From Vulcanimicrobiia bacterium (lineage in GTDB: Bacteria > Eremiobacterota > Eremiobacteria > Baltobacterales > Baltobacteraceae), in assembly GCA_024281135.1 (NCBI GenBank), contig JAMXLG010000159.1, positions 1 to 12,707 of the forward strand: a stretch of 12,707 nucleotides of DNA. Direction: 5' to 3'. The notes under the pieces were generated by a model. It was not told where the DNA came from and did not search any database. It saw nothing but the letters and a program-made list of their open reading frames with translations. Position numbers and translations under genes: made by a program. This document shows positions 1 to 8,295 of the stretch, one piece after another (the stretch's first letter is position 1; every line of letters starts with the position of its first letter).

Positions 1-9
1 TATGGTCAT
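1..9 (-). CDS. Start of an unidentified downstream gene, truncated by the left edge
   Basis: On the minus strand an ATG occupies 9-7 and shares one base with the TAA stop (11-9) of the family 2 glycosyltransferase, giving a TAATG stop/start overlap. Only the codons for Met-Thr-Ile are inside the window, so nothing can be said about function. The overlap matches the tight coupling between the other two genes of this leftward unit, which is the only reason to call it. It could be chance. Confidence 0.4.
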
Positions 10-947
10 TAATTTGCTCCGCTTGAGTGGTAACGGTGATAAAGGCGCCTTCCGAAGAAGGTCGCCAGCTGTCCGCTGAAAAGCGCCAGGCTCGAGTATT
101 GCACGACGATGACGGTCATCGTCGCGGTGGCAAGCGTCGATCCCCTGACGTGGAACGCGAGGAGAATTGCGACGCTCAACGGCAACAGCCCGGGAAAGAG
201 TCCGGGAAGCGCGAGCCACAGGGCAGGCCGATAACGGCAGGCCATGAGGCAAGTCGTGACGATTCGGGTAACGACGGGCCAAGGTCGAAAGCGTCCGCCT
301 GCAGCACGGCGATCTTCACTCCAGCAAAGCGTCGCCGGCACTTCTAAAACCCGCATGTCCTTGCGAAGAGCGTCGAGCAGCATTTCGGCGATCGCGTCCA
401 TACGGTTCTGCGCAAATTCCAGCCGTTTTAGGGCTTCAACGCGGTAGGCGCGCACCATACAGGTCAGCGTGGCGTAACGGCCACAGGTGGCCAGTGAAAG
501 CAGGCGATTTGCTTCGCGGCTCAAGATTCGCCGGCCGAACGGCACGTTGCGGACCGCGCCGCCGGGCGAGTACGGTGAGGCAAGAGCGATGTCTGCGTTT
601 TCGTGATCTAGCGCCTCGAGGAGCTCCATTGCGGTTGCCGGCGCGTAACTAAGGTCGGCGTCTAGAACCACCGCAAGCTCCGAGTCGATGGCCGCAACCG
701 CGGTGCGCAACCCGCAGCCCAGCCCGCGATTTCGGTCGTGGCGCAGGACGCGGACGTCGCCGCGCTGACCAGCAAATGTCGAGGCGATTTCGTTCGTCTC
801 GTCGGTGCTTCCATCGTCGACGATTAGATACGTGAATTGATATCCGCCGCCGCGATGCTTGGCAAAGTAATCGGCGATGGTAACCAACGCCGCGGCGAAA
901 ACCGCGCCTTCGTTAAAGGCGGGGATAACCACGGTGACGCTGGTCAT
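9..947 (-). CDS. Membrane-anchored family 2 glycosyltransferase (DPM1/polyprenyl-phosphate GT-like)
   Basis: This 312-residue GT-A protein has the family 2 nucleotide-sugar fold. The N-terminus is VVIPAFNE, the first acidic motif is VDDGS (residues 43-47), and the metal-binding DxD is D96-A97-D98 (LDADLS). The C-terminus carries two hydrophobic helices at about 242-264 and 272-297, as in transferases working on lipid-linked acceptors at the cytoplasmic face of the inner membrane. The ATG at 947 overlaps the stop of the upstream kinase gene as ATGA and has an AAGGA Shine-Dalgarno six bases before it. The stop TAA overlaps the next ATG. Family knowledge supports sugar transfer to polyprenyl phosphate or to a growing lipid-linked oligosaccharide; donor and acceptor cannot be read from the sequence. 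The catalytic domain looks intact. Confidence 0.9.
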   Translation of the reverse strand: MTSVTVVIPAFNEGAVFAAALVTIADYFAKHRGGGYQFTYLIVDDGSTDETNEIASTFAGQRGDVRVLRHDRNRGLGCGLRTAVAAIDSELAVVLDADLSYAPATAMELLEALDHENADIALASPYSPGGAVRNVPFGRRILSREANRLLSLATCGRYATLTCMVRAYRVEALKRLEFAQNRMDAIAEMLLDALRKDMRVLEVPATLCWSEDRRAAGGRFRPWPVVTRIVTTCLMACRYRPALWLALPGLFPGLLPLSVAILLAFHVRGSTLATATMTVIVVQYSSLALFSGQLATFFGRRLYHRYHSSGAN

Positions 948-3139
948 GCGGAGTCCTTCGTAAGAGCCGGATGCGACGCGCCGTAATATTCGAAATAGTC
1001 GCCCGTCGTGCTCCCGTCACGGTTCACGACGACGCCGAGAATGTTTTGTATCCCAATGAGGCCCAGCTGAGCGATCGCGCGCTGCGTATCGCGTTCGTCA
1101 CTGCGGTCGGCGCTAACGACGATGAGCGATCCGTCAACCTGCGCCGCGATTATCAATCCGTCGGAAACGGCGCCGAGCGCGGGTCCGTCGACGATGACCA
1201 TGCGATAATCTTGGCCGGCTTTCTGCAAAAGCGGTTCGAGGGTGGCTTGCAGGAGGGCTATCGGATTCGGCTCGGGTCCCCGGCTGGCGAGCAGATCGAG
1301 CCCGGGTGCAATCTCTTGGACGGCGTCTTTGAGCGCGACTTCGCCGTGTAGCACGTCGTTGAGCCCGACGGTGTTCGAGCAGCCGGCTTTTTCATGGAGG
1401 GTTGGCTGACGAAGGTCGGCATCCACCAGAAGAACGCCGGGTTGCAGCGCGGCAAAGCTTTTCGCGAGATTGAAGGCGACGGTCGATTTGCCCTCACCGC
1501 GGCGCGCACTCAAAATCGCAATGGAGTTGAGCGGAGCCTTGTTTCGCAACTTGAGGGCGACGCACAAGTGGAGAAATGCCTCGAGCGTTAGCGAGCGCAC
1601 CCAAGGAAGCGCGCGTGGATTGGTCGCGATAGAGTTCGGAATGCGCGCAATGACCGGAAGCCCGAGCAGCGCCGCGAAATCGCGGTCGGTCGAGCGCCGC
1701 TCGATGAGATCGAGAATATAGACCACGGCCAGACCTAGCAGCAGGCCGAGCAGGACGGCAACCGCGAGATTGGTTTTCAGACTCGGGCTTTTGACCGCGG
1801 AATCGGCCGACGCCGGTTGGACGACGACGATATCGCTGATCGCCGTGCTCTTGGCAACCAGCGCATCGTTATACTTCTGCTGAAGCGCATTGTAGACGTT
1901 TGCGGCTCGCTTCGCCTCTTCCTGAACCGTTCCGAACTCGATGGCTTGCTGCGGCAGCGCTTTCATCGTCGGGCGGTATGCCTTGCGCTGCGTCTCAAGC
2001 GCTCGCAACTGCGCCTCATCGCCCTGGATTCGCGAGCGATAGGTCGCGCTTTGTTCTTGCAACGTTTGGTATAAGGGATTTGGCGCAACCGTCGTCCGGC
2101 TCACAACCGCTGACGGTTGCGAGGCGATCTGCGCGAGGAGGGCGGCACGCTGCTGACGCAGCGCGATGACGGTCGGATGAGCGGCCGTGTACTTCTGCTG
2201 GGCTTCCGCGAGCTGGGTCTGCACGGTCGCGAGCTTATCCTGCAGATCCGTGCTGACGGGATTTTGATCGACATCTTTCGCGCTGTCGACCGTGCTTGAC
2301 AGAGCGGCTAGCTGGCCGCCGACGCTGGCCAAAAGCGCCGTGGCTTCCTTGGAATCGACCGTGAGCTGATCGATGTGCTGCTCGATCAAATCCATACGCG
2401 CGCCGATATCTTGCTCGTGAGCGGTCGCATCCAAATATCCATGCGTGGACTGAAAGTCGGCGAGCTGGGATTCCGCCTCGTGCATCTTGGTCCGCGCCGC
2501 CGGCAGCTCTTGACCGAGGAAGCCGAGCGCCGCGACGGCTTCGGAGCGCACGAACTCACGTTCTTGAGCTACGAACGCCTCTGCAAACGCATTGGCGATC
2601 GCAGCCGATTGGTCGGCATTGCGCCATTTGACGCTGAGATTCAGCAGCGACGTGTTGACGACGGGCTTGACGCTGACGCGTCCGAGCAGGGCGCCGGGCG
2701 TCGTGGGAAGGTTTAACTGCTGGATGACGGTCGACGCGATGTCGCTCTGTTGAGCCAACTCGGCCAACGTTTCAGCCGATTCGGTTCCGCTCTGGAGCAC
2801 GAGGGCGTTGAGGACCGGCAGAGCGGTGTTGTTATCGGCTGGAGCGATGTCGGTGCCCGGCTTCCCGACGAGGAGCCGCACCGTCGTGGTAAAGGTCTTG
2901 GGCGTCAGCAGCGTCCCGACCGCGACCAAGGCGACGAATCCTCCGGCGATTAGAAGCAGCAGCCGCCATCGTTTACGGACCGCCTGGAATAGGCGATCGA
3001 AGTCGTGCGGCTCGCCGGTCTGCCCTTGCGGAGGGGCAGTGGCGGCTAAGCTATTTGCGCCGTTATACGGCACCATTTGTGACATAGCGCTTCGAAGAGT
3101 ATCGTACGCGCTACGGACCTCGCGCCATAAGGACGACAA
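944..3139 (-). CDS. Wzc-type polysaccharide co-polymerase with BY-kinase domain (tyrosine autokinase)
   Basis: This 731-residue inner-membrane protein probably sets polysaccharide chain length. A Wzz domain starts near residue 46, followed by TM1 at about 59-77, a long periplasmic, coiled-coil-rich segment at about 195-430, a Pro-containing stretch and TM2 at about 457-477. The cytoplasmic BY-kinase domain has Walker A RGEGKST (547-553), Walker A' LVDADLR (571-577) and a Walker B strand VIVDGPA with D651. The C-terminal tail has three tyrosines (Y715, Y718, Y719), a short version of the autophosphorylated tyrosine cluster. The usual PGEGKS and DTPP signatures read RGEGKS and DGPA here. The start is uncertain: TTG at 3139 opens the longest frame, but ATG at 3085 (residue 19) would cost only unconserved N-terminal residues, and neither has a clear Shine-Dalgarno. 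Fused Wzz and kinase domains are common in diderms, while Firmicutes usually split them. Its stop overlaps the GT2 start. Confidence 0.93.
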   Translation of the reverse strand: MSSLWREVRSAYDTLRSAMSQMVPYNGANSLAATAPPQGQTGEPHDFDRLFQAVRKRWRLLLLIAGGFVALVAVGTLLTPKTFTTTVRLLVGKPGTDIAPADNNTALPVLNALVLQSGTESAETLAELAQQSDIASTVIQQLNLPTTPGALLGRVSVKPVVNTSLLNLSVKWRNADQSAAIANAFAEAFVAQEREFVRSEAVAALGFLGQELPAARTKMHEAESQLADFQSTHGYLDATAHEQDIGARMDLIEQHIDQLTVDSKEATALLASVGGQLAALSSTVDSAKDVDQNPVSTDLQDKLATVQTQLAEAQQKYTAAHPTVIALRQQRAALLAQIASQPSAVVSRTTVAPNPLYQTLQEQSATYRSRIQGDEAQLRALETQRKAYRPTMKALPQQAIEFGTVQEEAKRAANVYNALQQKYNDALVAKSTAISDIVVVQPASADSAVKSPSLKTNLAVAVLLGLLLGLAVVYILDLIERRSTDRDFAALLGLPVIARIPNSIATNPRALPWVRSLTLEAFLHLCVALKLRNKAPLNSIAILSARRGEGKSTVAFNLAKSFAALQPGVLLVDADLRQPTLHEKAGCSNTVGLNDVLHGEVALKDAVQEIAPGLDLLASRGPEPNPIALLQATLEPLLQKAGQDYRMVIVDGPALGAVSDGLIIAAQVDGSLIVVSADRSDERDTQRAIAQLGLIGIQNILGVVVNRDGSTTGDYFEYYGASHPALTKDSA
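954..958 (-). promoter_or_regulatory. Shine-Dalgarno for the family 2 glycosyltransferase
   Basis: On the minus strand AAGGA lies six bases before the ATG at 947. It sits inside the 3' end of the kinase gene and supports the ATGA-overlapping start. Confidence 0.6.
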
Positions 3140-3259
3140 TGCTCAACTCGTGGGACCTTTGAGATAGGGACTTGTTTCCTTGGCGGTCGCCGGTCACCCA
3201 GGGCGGGACTAATGACTCTCCGATTTTAGACTCGGGCGCACGTATCATTGTAACCATTC
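3140..3259. promoter_or_regulatory. Divergent intergenic region with probable promoters for both polysaccharide units
   Basis: This 120-base spacer lies between the leftward kinase unit and the rightward biosynthetic operon, so both transcripts probably start in it. The right half is richer in A and T than the flanking genes. Possible -10 elements are TATCAT (3243-3248) for the rightward operon and TAAAAT (3223-3228, read on the minus strand) or TACAAT (3247-3252, minus strand) for the leftward unit. None has a convincing -35 at normal spacing. If TATCAT is used, transcription would begin only a few bases before the ATG at 3260, which has no visible Shine-Dalgarno, so a near-leaderless mRNA is possible. 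No clear operator repeat was found. Confidence 0.45.
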
Positions 3260-4696
3260 ATGACGGCGCGGATCATCGAGCAGCCTGCTGCGCTTAAGAA
3301 GACGAACATTCGCCGCGTTCCAAAGGCGTATCCGCGGCGCTGGACTATCATTTTGATGGCCACCGATGTGCTGCTGTTCGTAGTCGCTTCGGGACTTGGC
3401 GCGCTGATCGGGTTCCACCACTGGAAATCACCGCACATCGTGAGCCACCTGATCGTCGCCGAAGTGCTTTACGTGGCCTTGTGGGTGCTGATCTTCGATC
3501 GTCTCGGTCTGTATCGGCGCACCTTTGCGCTTTCGATGAAGGACGAGCTTTACTACACCGTAGCGGCTTTGATTTTGGGGACGATCCCGCAGCTCGTGCT
3601 TTTTACGATTTATCCGGGGATCTCGACTTCGCGCATCGCGCTGCTGTACGCGCTGACCTTCTCCATTCTGCTGGTCGGCTCATCGCGCGCGACGTTTCAC
3701 CGCATTCGCCAAAGCCAGTGGTTCAAGGGGAGCCGGCGCATCACCATCGTGGGAACCACGGAGCACGTCGCCGAGGTGCTGGAAAGCCTCGAGCTCGGGG
3801 ACGCTTCCGAGGCGCAGACGATCGTTATCGATGACGTCATGCAGACGTTGGGCCGGGTCGACCTGACGCGCGACGCCGACTTATCGCATATTGAATGGTT
3901 CGATCGCGCCCGGGCCTGGGGATGCGACTCGCTGATCTTGACGGAGATAATCCCGCCGTCCGTGCTCTGTCACATTTTGGAGGCCGCAGCGCGCGAACAC
4001 ATTCGACTTGCCTTTGCTCCACCGGAGATAACCCGCTACGCCTACGATCTCTCGCTTCAAACCGATGGTCGCCAAGTACTGATCGTTCCCGCGCGCCTTC
4101 GAGCCTGCACGCCACGCGCCCAGTTGCTCAAACGGATTATGGATGTGGTTCTCGCGTGCGTGGCGTTAGCGATTTTTGCTCCCGTAATGGCAGTGGCGGC
4201 AATTGCGGTGTACATAGACTCGGGATCGCCGATTCTATTCAAGCAGGAGCGGGTGGGGGCGGGCGGCCGGCCCTTCTCGATTTTCAAGTTCCGTTCGATG
4301 CGGCTCGACGCCGAGCGGGACGGTGCCCGCTGGGCCACGGAAAACGATCCGCGCAAGACGCGGGTCGGCGGCTTCATTCGCCGGTTTAGCATCGACGAGC
4401 TCCCGCAGTTCTTTAACGTCTTGCGCGGCGAAATGTCACTTGTTGGGCCGCGGCCGGAACGCCAGATTTTCGTGGACCTGTTCCGCAGTACGCTCCCGCG
4501 TTACGACGAACGCCACCTGGTGCGACCAGGAATAACCGGCTGGTCCCACGTTCACATGAGGCGCAACGTGGAAACATCGGCCGCGGGTGAGCGGCTCGAG
4601 TACGATTTGGAATACGTGGAGAATTGGTCGCCGTTTCTCGACATTGCGGTGCTTTTTCAAACGCTTTGCGAGTTCGTCTTCCATCGTGCGGCATGA
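3260..4696 (+). CDS. Polyprenyl-phosphate glycosylphosphotransferase (WbaP/CpsE-type priming enzyme)
   Basis: This 478-residue membrane protein is the likely initiating enzyme: it transfers a sugar-1-phosphate from a UDP-sugar to undecaprenyl phosphate. Four hydrophobic helices (about 30-50, 61-80, 98-117, 124-142) precede a nucleotide-binding-like middle domain (about 158-285) of the CoA_binding_3 type. The C-terminal bacterial sugar transferase domain starts at KRIMDV (291-296), followed by a hydrophobic segment (about 294-316), KFRSM (343-347), the catalytic Asp-Glu pair D379-E380 in SIDELPQFFNVLRGEMSLVG, and PRPE (397-400). These are the hallmark motifs of the large PHPT enzymes and all are intact. 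The sugar carried (Glc, Gal or an N-acetyl sugar) cannot be decided from sequence. It is first in a six-gene operon, as expected for a priming step, and its TGA overlaps the next ATG as ATGA. Confidence 0.95.
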   Translation: MTARIIEQPAALKKTNIRRVPKAYPRRWTIILMATDVLLFVVASGLGALIGFHHWKSPHIVSHLIVAEVLYVALWVLIFDRLGLYRRTFALSMKDELYYTVAALILGTIPQLVLFTIYPGISTSRIALLYALTFSILLVGSSRATFHRIRQSQWFKGSRRITIVGTTEHVAEVLESLELGDASEAQTIVIDDVMQTLGRVDLTRDADLSHIEWFDRARAWGCDSLILTEIIPPSVLCHILEAAAREHIRLAFAPPEITRYAYDLSLQTDGRQVLIVPARLRACTPRAQLLKRIMDVVLACVALAIFAPVMAVAAIAVYIDSGSPILFKQERVGAGGRPFSIFKFRSMRLDAERDGARWATENDPRKTRVGGFIRRFSIDELPQFFNVLRGEMSLVGPRPERQIFVDLFRSTLPRYDERHLVRPGITGWSHVHMRRNVETSAAGERLEYDLEYVENWSPFLDIAVLFQTLCEFVFHRAA

Positions 4697-5811
4697 ATGG
4701 CAAAGTAACCGTTCTCCACATCCTGCCTTCGATTCACCGGTGGTACGGTGCCGAATACTTGGTCGTGGAGCTGCTCAAATATTTGCCCTCAGCCGACGTT
4801 GAGGCGGCGTTGCTCACGATCGATGAACCGCCCGCAGGCGAATGTGAGGCGCTGCCGTTCCGCGTCGTTGCTGCCGGCCGAAAGGACCGTAAAAATCGCC
4901 TGTTTCTCTGGAACCTTATTCGCGAGATACGGCGCTGCAACCCTGACATCGTGCACACGCACACCCGCGTTGGAAAATATTGGGGCAGGGTGGCGGCGTT
5001 TCTCGCCGGCGTTCGACGGATCGTTCACACCGAGCACACTCCCTGCGATTTTCGGCGAACGCTGTTCGAGCGCGTCGCCGATTGGTCGCTTCACCTTGTA
5101 ACTGCGCGCGTCGTCACCTTCTTTCGCGAGCAAGGAGCGGCCCTCGTCGAGCACGAGGGCCTTCCTCGACGCAAGCTCGTGCTGATTCCCAACGGTCTAA
5201 CGCTATCGCGAACCGCGCCGGATCGGGCTGCCGCGCGGGCGCGACTTGGGCTCGAAGGCGACGAATTCGCGATTATGACGGTGGGCCGCATGGAGTATCA
5301 GAAGAATCACGTGCTGGCGTTGCGCTCGTTCGCGGTGCTGCCGAAATGCGAGCGCAAGCAGTCGGTGCTGTTTTTTGCGGGAGCGGGCGAGGAGGAGACC
5401 GTGCTTCGCGGTCTTGCGGTCGCGCTCAATATCGCCAAGCAAGTCCGGTTCCTGGGGTATCGCGACGACGTTGCGTCGCTGTTGCCGGGAGTCGATCTTC
5501 TTCTCATGACGTCGTGGTTTGAGGGAATGCCGCTGGCCCTGCTCGAGGCCATGATCGCCGGCGTTCCAATCCTAAGCACGCCCTGGCTGGGTGCACGCAA
5601 CCTGCTCGCCGACGGCCGGTTTGGCTTCCTGGCGCCGAGTTTTGAACCGGTCCATGTCGCGGCGGAGATCGAACGAGCGCGCAATCATCCTGCAATGCGC
5701 CGGCAGATCGCCGAACGGGCGCAAGGGCACGTTTTCAGCACGTACGACATCAAGCGTATGGCGGATGCCTATCGTCGCATGTATGCAGACCTTTGTGGAG
5801 CTGCGTCGTGA
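4693..5811 (+). CDS. Family 4 glycosyltransferase (GT-B fold)
   Basis: This 372-residue cytoplasmic transferase opens with the GT4 strand VTVLHILPS, and a long basic/hydrophobic N-domain includes DIVHTHTR (85-92) and VHTEHTP (111-117). The C-terminal nucleotide-sugar domain has IPNG (165-168), VGRMEYQKNH (197-206), FAGAGEE (228-234) and the E-x7-E motif E277-E285 in EGMPLALLEA. It probably adds a sugar to the lipid-linked repeat unit after priming. I chose ATG 4693 over the longer frame from GTG 4624 because it overlaps the upstream stop as ATGA and puts the first beta strand at the usual distance from the N-terminus; the extra 23 residues would only repeat the end of the priming-enzyme gene in another frame. 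No good Shine-Dalgarno precedes it, so translation is probably coupled. Donor and linkage are unknown. Confidence 0.92.
   Translation: MNGKVTVLHILPSIHRWYGAEYLVVELLKYLPSADVEAALLTIDEPPAGECEALPFRVVAAGRKDRKNRLFLWNLIREIRRCNPDIVHTHTRVGKYWGRVAAFLAGVRRIVHTEHTPCDFRRTLFERVADWSLHLVTARVVTFFREQGAALVEHEGLPRRKLVLIPNGLTLSRTAPDRAAARARLGLEGDEFAIMTVGRMEYQKNHVLALRSFAVLPKCERKQSVLFFAGAGEEETVLRGLAVALNIAKQVRFLGYRDDVASLLPGVDLLLMTSWFEGMPLALLEAMIAGVPILSTPWLGARNLLADGRFGFLAPSFEPVHVAAEIERARNHPAMRRQIAERAQGHVFSTYDIKRMADAYRRMYADLCGAAS
5797..5800 (+). promoter_or_regulatory. Shine-Dalgarno selecting the GTG start at 5808
   Basis: GGAG lies seven bases before GTG 5808. This argues for the GTGA overlap start rather than the TTG at 5793, which would put this motif inside the coding region. 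Confidence 0.6.
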
Positions 5812-7013
5812 CTCAGCGAGCGCGACGGCTCGTCGTCGTGACCTCACGCTATCCTTTCGGTGACCAGGAAGCATACCTCAACACCGAGCTGCAGGAGCTG
5901 CAGCGCCATTTTGAGCGCATCGTCGTCGTGCCGGTTCGGCCGCCCGCCTCGCCGGCCCGGCATCGCGTGCCCGAGCGCGTAGAGACGCTCTCGTGGCCGC
6001 TCTTCAGCGCGAGTCTGCTGCGGCGCGCCGCACGCGCGGCCGCGCGCGAACCGGCCGCCGCGCTCGACAGCTTTAGGACGGTCGCTGCATCGCGCGACCC
6101 CGGCCGAGCAAAAAATTGCGTAGTGGCGCTCAAGGCGCTGGCCCTGGCCGACTGGGTGACCGAAAATGCAATGGACCACATTCACGCCTATTGGATGTCA
6201 ACTCCCGCAACCGTCGCGATGATTGCGGCGACGACGGCCCGAGTAGCGTGGAGTTCGACCGCTCACCGCTGGGATATTTACGAGCGCAATGCCTTCGACG
6301 CCAAGGAAAAGAGCGTCTCATTCGTGCGGACGATCTCTACGCGCGGAGCAACCGATCTCGCGACGCGCATGCCGTCGCTCAACGGAAGAATCATGGAGTT
6401 GCGGCTAGGCACGCTGGTGCCGAAAACGCCGGTCTTCACGCGCGAGCGAAACCCGTTTTGCATCATCTGTCCCGCCGCGCTGGTCGCAGTTAAAGGCCAC
6501 GACGACCTCCTTCGCGCGATCGCGACGTTACGGAACTCGAACGTACCGATCCATTGCACGCTTGCCGGCAGCGGCCCGCTTCGACGTGATCTTGAGCTGA
6601 CGACGGCGCGCCTGGGATTGAGCGATGCGGTCACCTTCGCAGGATTCGTACCGCAAGCCACGCTGCATGAGTGGTATCGCGCGGGACGCTTTGCTGCCGT
6701 CGTTCTCTCGAGCCGCGCGCTGGGCGATCGCGAAATGGAAGGCGTCCCGTCGGCGTTGATCGAGGCGATGGCGTTCGGCGTACCCGTCGTCGCGACCGAC
6801 TCGGGGAGCATCGGCGAACTGCTGGACGTCGGAGTCGCGCGTCTCGTGAAGGCCGGCGACCCTGGTGCGCTTGCCGCGGCGCTTTTCGACGTTTATTTGG
6901 ATCCGCGTGCTGCGGAAGCGCGCGCGCGTCGCGCGTACGAGCGCGTGGCCGCGCAGTACGACGCGTCGACGCAGATGCAAAAACTTGCCGCTGCGCTTAC
7001 GCGGGAGGGATGA
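5808..7013 (+). CDS. Family 4 glycosyltransferase, WcaL/AmsK-like
   Basis: This 401-residue GT-B transferase starts with VVVTSRYPFGDQEAYLNTEL, a layout seen in the colanic acid/amylovoran WcaL/AmsK-type branch. It continues with HIHAYW (124-129) and STAHRWDIY (150-158), which resemble the conserved HaHf and SftaHa.DIy elements of that branch. The C-domain has a GSGPLR loop (254-259), FAGFVPQ (277-283) and the E-x7-E pair E311-E319 in EGVPSALIEAMAFGVPVVAT. It probably extends the repeat unit; donor and acceptor are unknown. GTG 5808 overlaps the preceding TGA as GTGA and has a GGAG Shine-Dalgarno. The middle (about 60-105) is rich in Ala and Arg and looks poorly conserved. The WcaL/AmsK assignment is from recalled motifs and less certain than the GT4 assignment. 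Confidence 0.9.
   Translation: MTQRARRLVVVTSRYPFGDQEAYLNTELQELQRHFERIVVVPVRPPASPARHRVPERVETLSWPLFSASLLRRAARAAAREPAAALDSFRTVAASRDPGRAKNCVVALKALALADWVTENAMDHIHAYWMSTPATVAMIAATTARVAWSSTAHRWDIYERNAFDAKEKSVSFVRTISTRGATDLATRMPSLNGRIMELRLGTLVPKTPVFTRERNPFCIICPAALVAVKGHDDLLRAIATLRNSNVPIHCTLAGSGPLRRDLELTTARLGLSDAVTFAGFVPQATLHEWYRAGRFAAVVLSSRALGDREMEGVPSALIEAMAFGVPVVATDSGSIGELLDVGVARLVKAGDPGALAAALFDVYLDPRAAEARARRAYERVAAQYDASTQMQKLAAALTREG
7003..7009 (+). promoter_or_regulatory. Strong Shine-Dalgarno for the UDP-ManNAc dehydrogenase gene
   Basis: GGGAGGG ends eight bases before ATG 7018. It is the strongest ribosome site seen in the operon and serves the only junction without a stop/start overlap (four-base gap). 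It fixes the start at 7018 and rules out the longer frame from 6865. Confidence 0.75.
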
Positions 7014-7017
7014 GAGC

Positions 7018-8295
7018 ATGAATATCAGCGTTATCGGCCTAGGTTACATCGGACTGCCGACGGCGGCGCTTTTCGCACAAAGTGGCCACCGAGTGTACGG
7101 CTACGACATAAACGCCCAACTGCGGCGCAGCTTGCGACGCGGCTGCGTTCCGTCGGCGGAAGAACCAGTCCGGCAAGCGGTCCTCGATGCACTGCACTCC
7201 GGCCGGCTTCATATCGTCGACAAGATTCCGGCCGCCGCCGCCTATATTATGTGCTTGCCGACGCCCACGAGCAGCGGCAAGCCCGACCTGCGATACGTGG
7301 AGGCCGGGGCATCGGCAGTTGCGGAGGTTGCTCAAGCGCCGGCGATGATCGTTCTAGAGTCGACGGTGCCGCCCGGCACGACCGAACGAGTCTTGGAGCG
7401 CGCCCTGAACGGCCACGGGAAGTCTATCGCGGACTTTAACGTCGCGCACTGCCCCGAACGCGTTATTCCCGGCTCGATCATAGCGGAGCTGCGCACCAAT
7501 GCGCGGGTCGTCGGCGGACGCACGCTTCGCGACGCTGAGATCGTGCGCGACCTTTACGCGTCGTTCTGCGAGGGCGAGATTGCGCTCACGTCGACGACCG
7601 TGGCCGAGTTCGTGAAAGTGGTCGAAAATACGTTTCGCGACGTCAACATTGCGTTCGCCAATGAGCTGGCGATCTTTGCCGAAGAGCTGGGCGTTGACGT
7701 TTGGGAGACCATCGCACTCGCGAACAAACATCCGCGAGTGAACATCTTGCAGCCGGGACCCGGGGTTGGTGGGCATTGCATCCCGGTGGATCCGCATTTC
7801 TTGTCGGACGCAAATCCGATCGTAACCGAATTGATTCAATCCGCGCGCCGGGTGAACGAACGTATGCCGTTTCGCATCGCGCGGCGGATCAGCGAACTCG
7901 TCGATCCTTTGCCGGCCGGAAAGATCGCGTTGTTGGGCGCCGCGTATAAAGCTGACGTCGACGATGCGCGCGAAAGCCCGACCTCCCAGCTCGACGAGCT
8001 CCTGCGCAATCGCGGCTATGAAACCGCAATTTTCGATCCGCACGTTACGCGCTTTCATCGATCGCTCTCGCACTCGCTCGAAGAAGCGGTTTACGGAGCC
8101 GACGCACTAGTGCTGGTCACGCCGCACACGATATTTCGTCAAATCCGGCCGGCCGACGTGGCGTTGCGCATGCGCAGGACGCGCCTTGTCGACACCCGTA
8201 ACTTCTTCGACGCCGACGAGTGGCAACGCCACGGCTTCGAATGTTACATCCTGGGACGTCCGTCCGGAATCTCCGTTCTGCACGCGGTGGCATGA
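7018..8295 (+). CDS. wecC: UDP-N-acetyl-D-mannosamine dehydrogenase (WecC family)
   Basis: This 425-residue cytoplasmic enzyme is predicted to oxidise UDP-ManNAc to UDP-ManNAcA with two NAD+. The N-terminal Rossmann motif is VIGLGYIGLP (5-14). The substrate region includes AHCPERVIPG (143-152), the catalytic-lobe Lys/Asn of VKVVEN (K200, N204), FRDVNIAFANEL (206-217) and ANKHPRVNILQPGPG (235-249). The thioester cysteine is C254 in GGHCIPVDP (251-259). The C-terminal domain has YKADVDDARESP (310-321). ANKHPRVNILQPGPGVGGHC is the WecC pattern; UDP-glucose dehydrogenases instead have a GGSCFPKD-type site, so GlcA formation is unlikely. WbpA-type UDP-GlcNAc dehydrogenase is the main alternative. 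Length is normal for the family. No WecB epimerase is in the window, so UDP-ManNAc must come from elsewhere. The stop overlaps the next start as ATGA. Confidence 0.93.
   Translation: MNISVIGLGYIGLPTAALFAQSGHRVYGYDINAQLRRSLRRGCVPSAEEPVRQAVLDALHSGRLHIVDKIPAAAAYIMCLPTPTSSGKPDLRYVEAGASAVAEVAQAPAMIVLESTVPPGTTERVLERALNGHGKSIADFNVAHCPERVIPGSIIAELRTNARVVGGRTLRDAEIVRDLYASFCEGEIALTSTTVAEFVKVVENTFRDVNIAFANELAIFAEELGVDVWETIALANKHPRVNILQPGPGVGGHCIPVDPHFLSDANPIVTELIQSARRVNERMPFRIARRISELVDPLPAGKIALLGAAYKADVDDARESPTSQLDELLRNRGYETAIFDPHVTRFHRSLSHSLEEAVYGADALVLVTPHTIFRQIRPADVALRMRRTRLVDTRNFFDADEWQRHGFECYILGRPSGISVLHAVA

Noticed and set aside
6865..7017. N-terminal extension of the dehydrogenase from 6865
   Set aside because: It adds 51 Arg-rich residues that are the preceding GT4 gene in another frame. 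ATG 7018 has a strong Shine-Dalgarno and gives the exact Rossmann N-terminus.
7354..8073. 239-residue minus-strand open frame inside the dehydrogenase gene
   Set aside because: It has no recognisable domain and is complementary to a clearly real gene. It is the kind of long antisense frame common in GC-rich DNA.
7018..8295. UDP-glucose 6-dehydrogenase (Ugd)
   Set aside because: The active site is GGHCIPVDP and the ANKHPRVNILQPGPG motif is present, as in WecC, rather than the GGSCFPKD-type site of Ugd.
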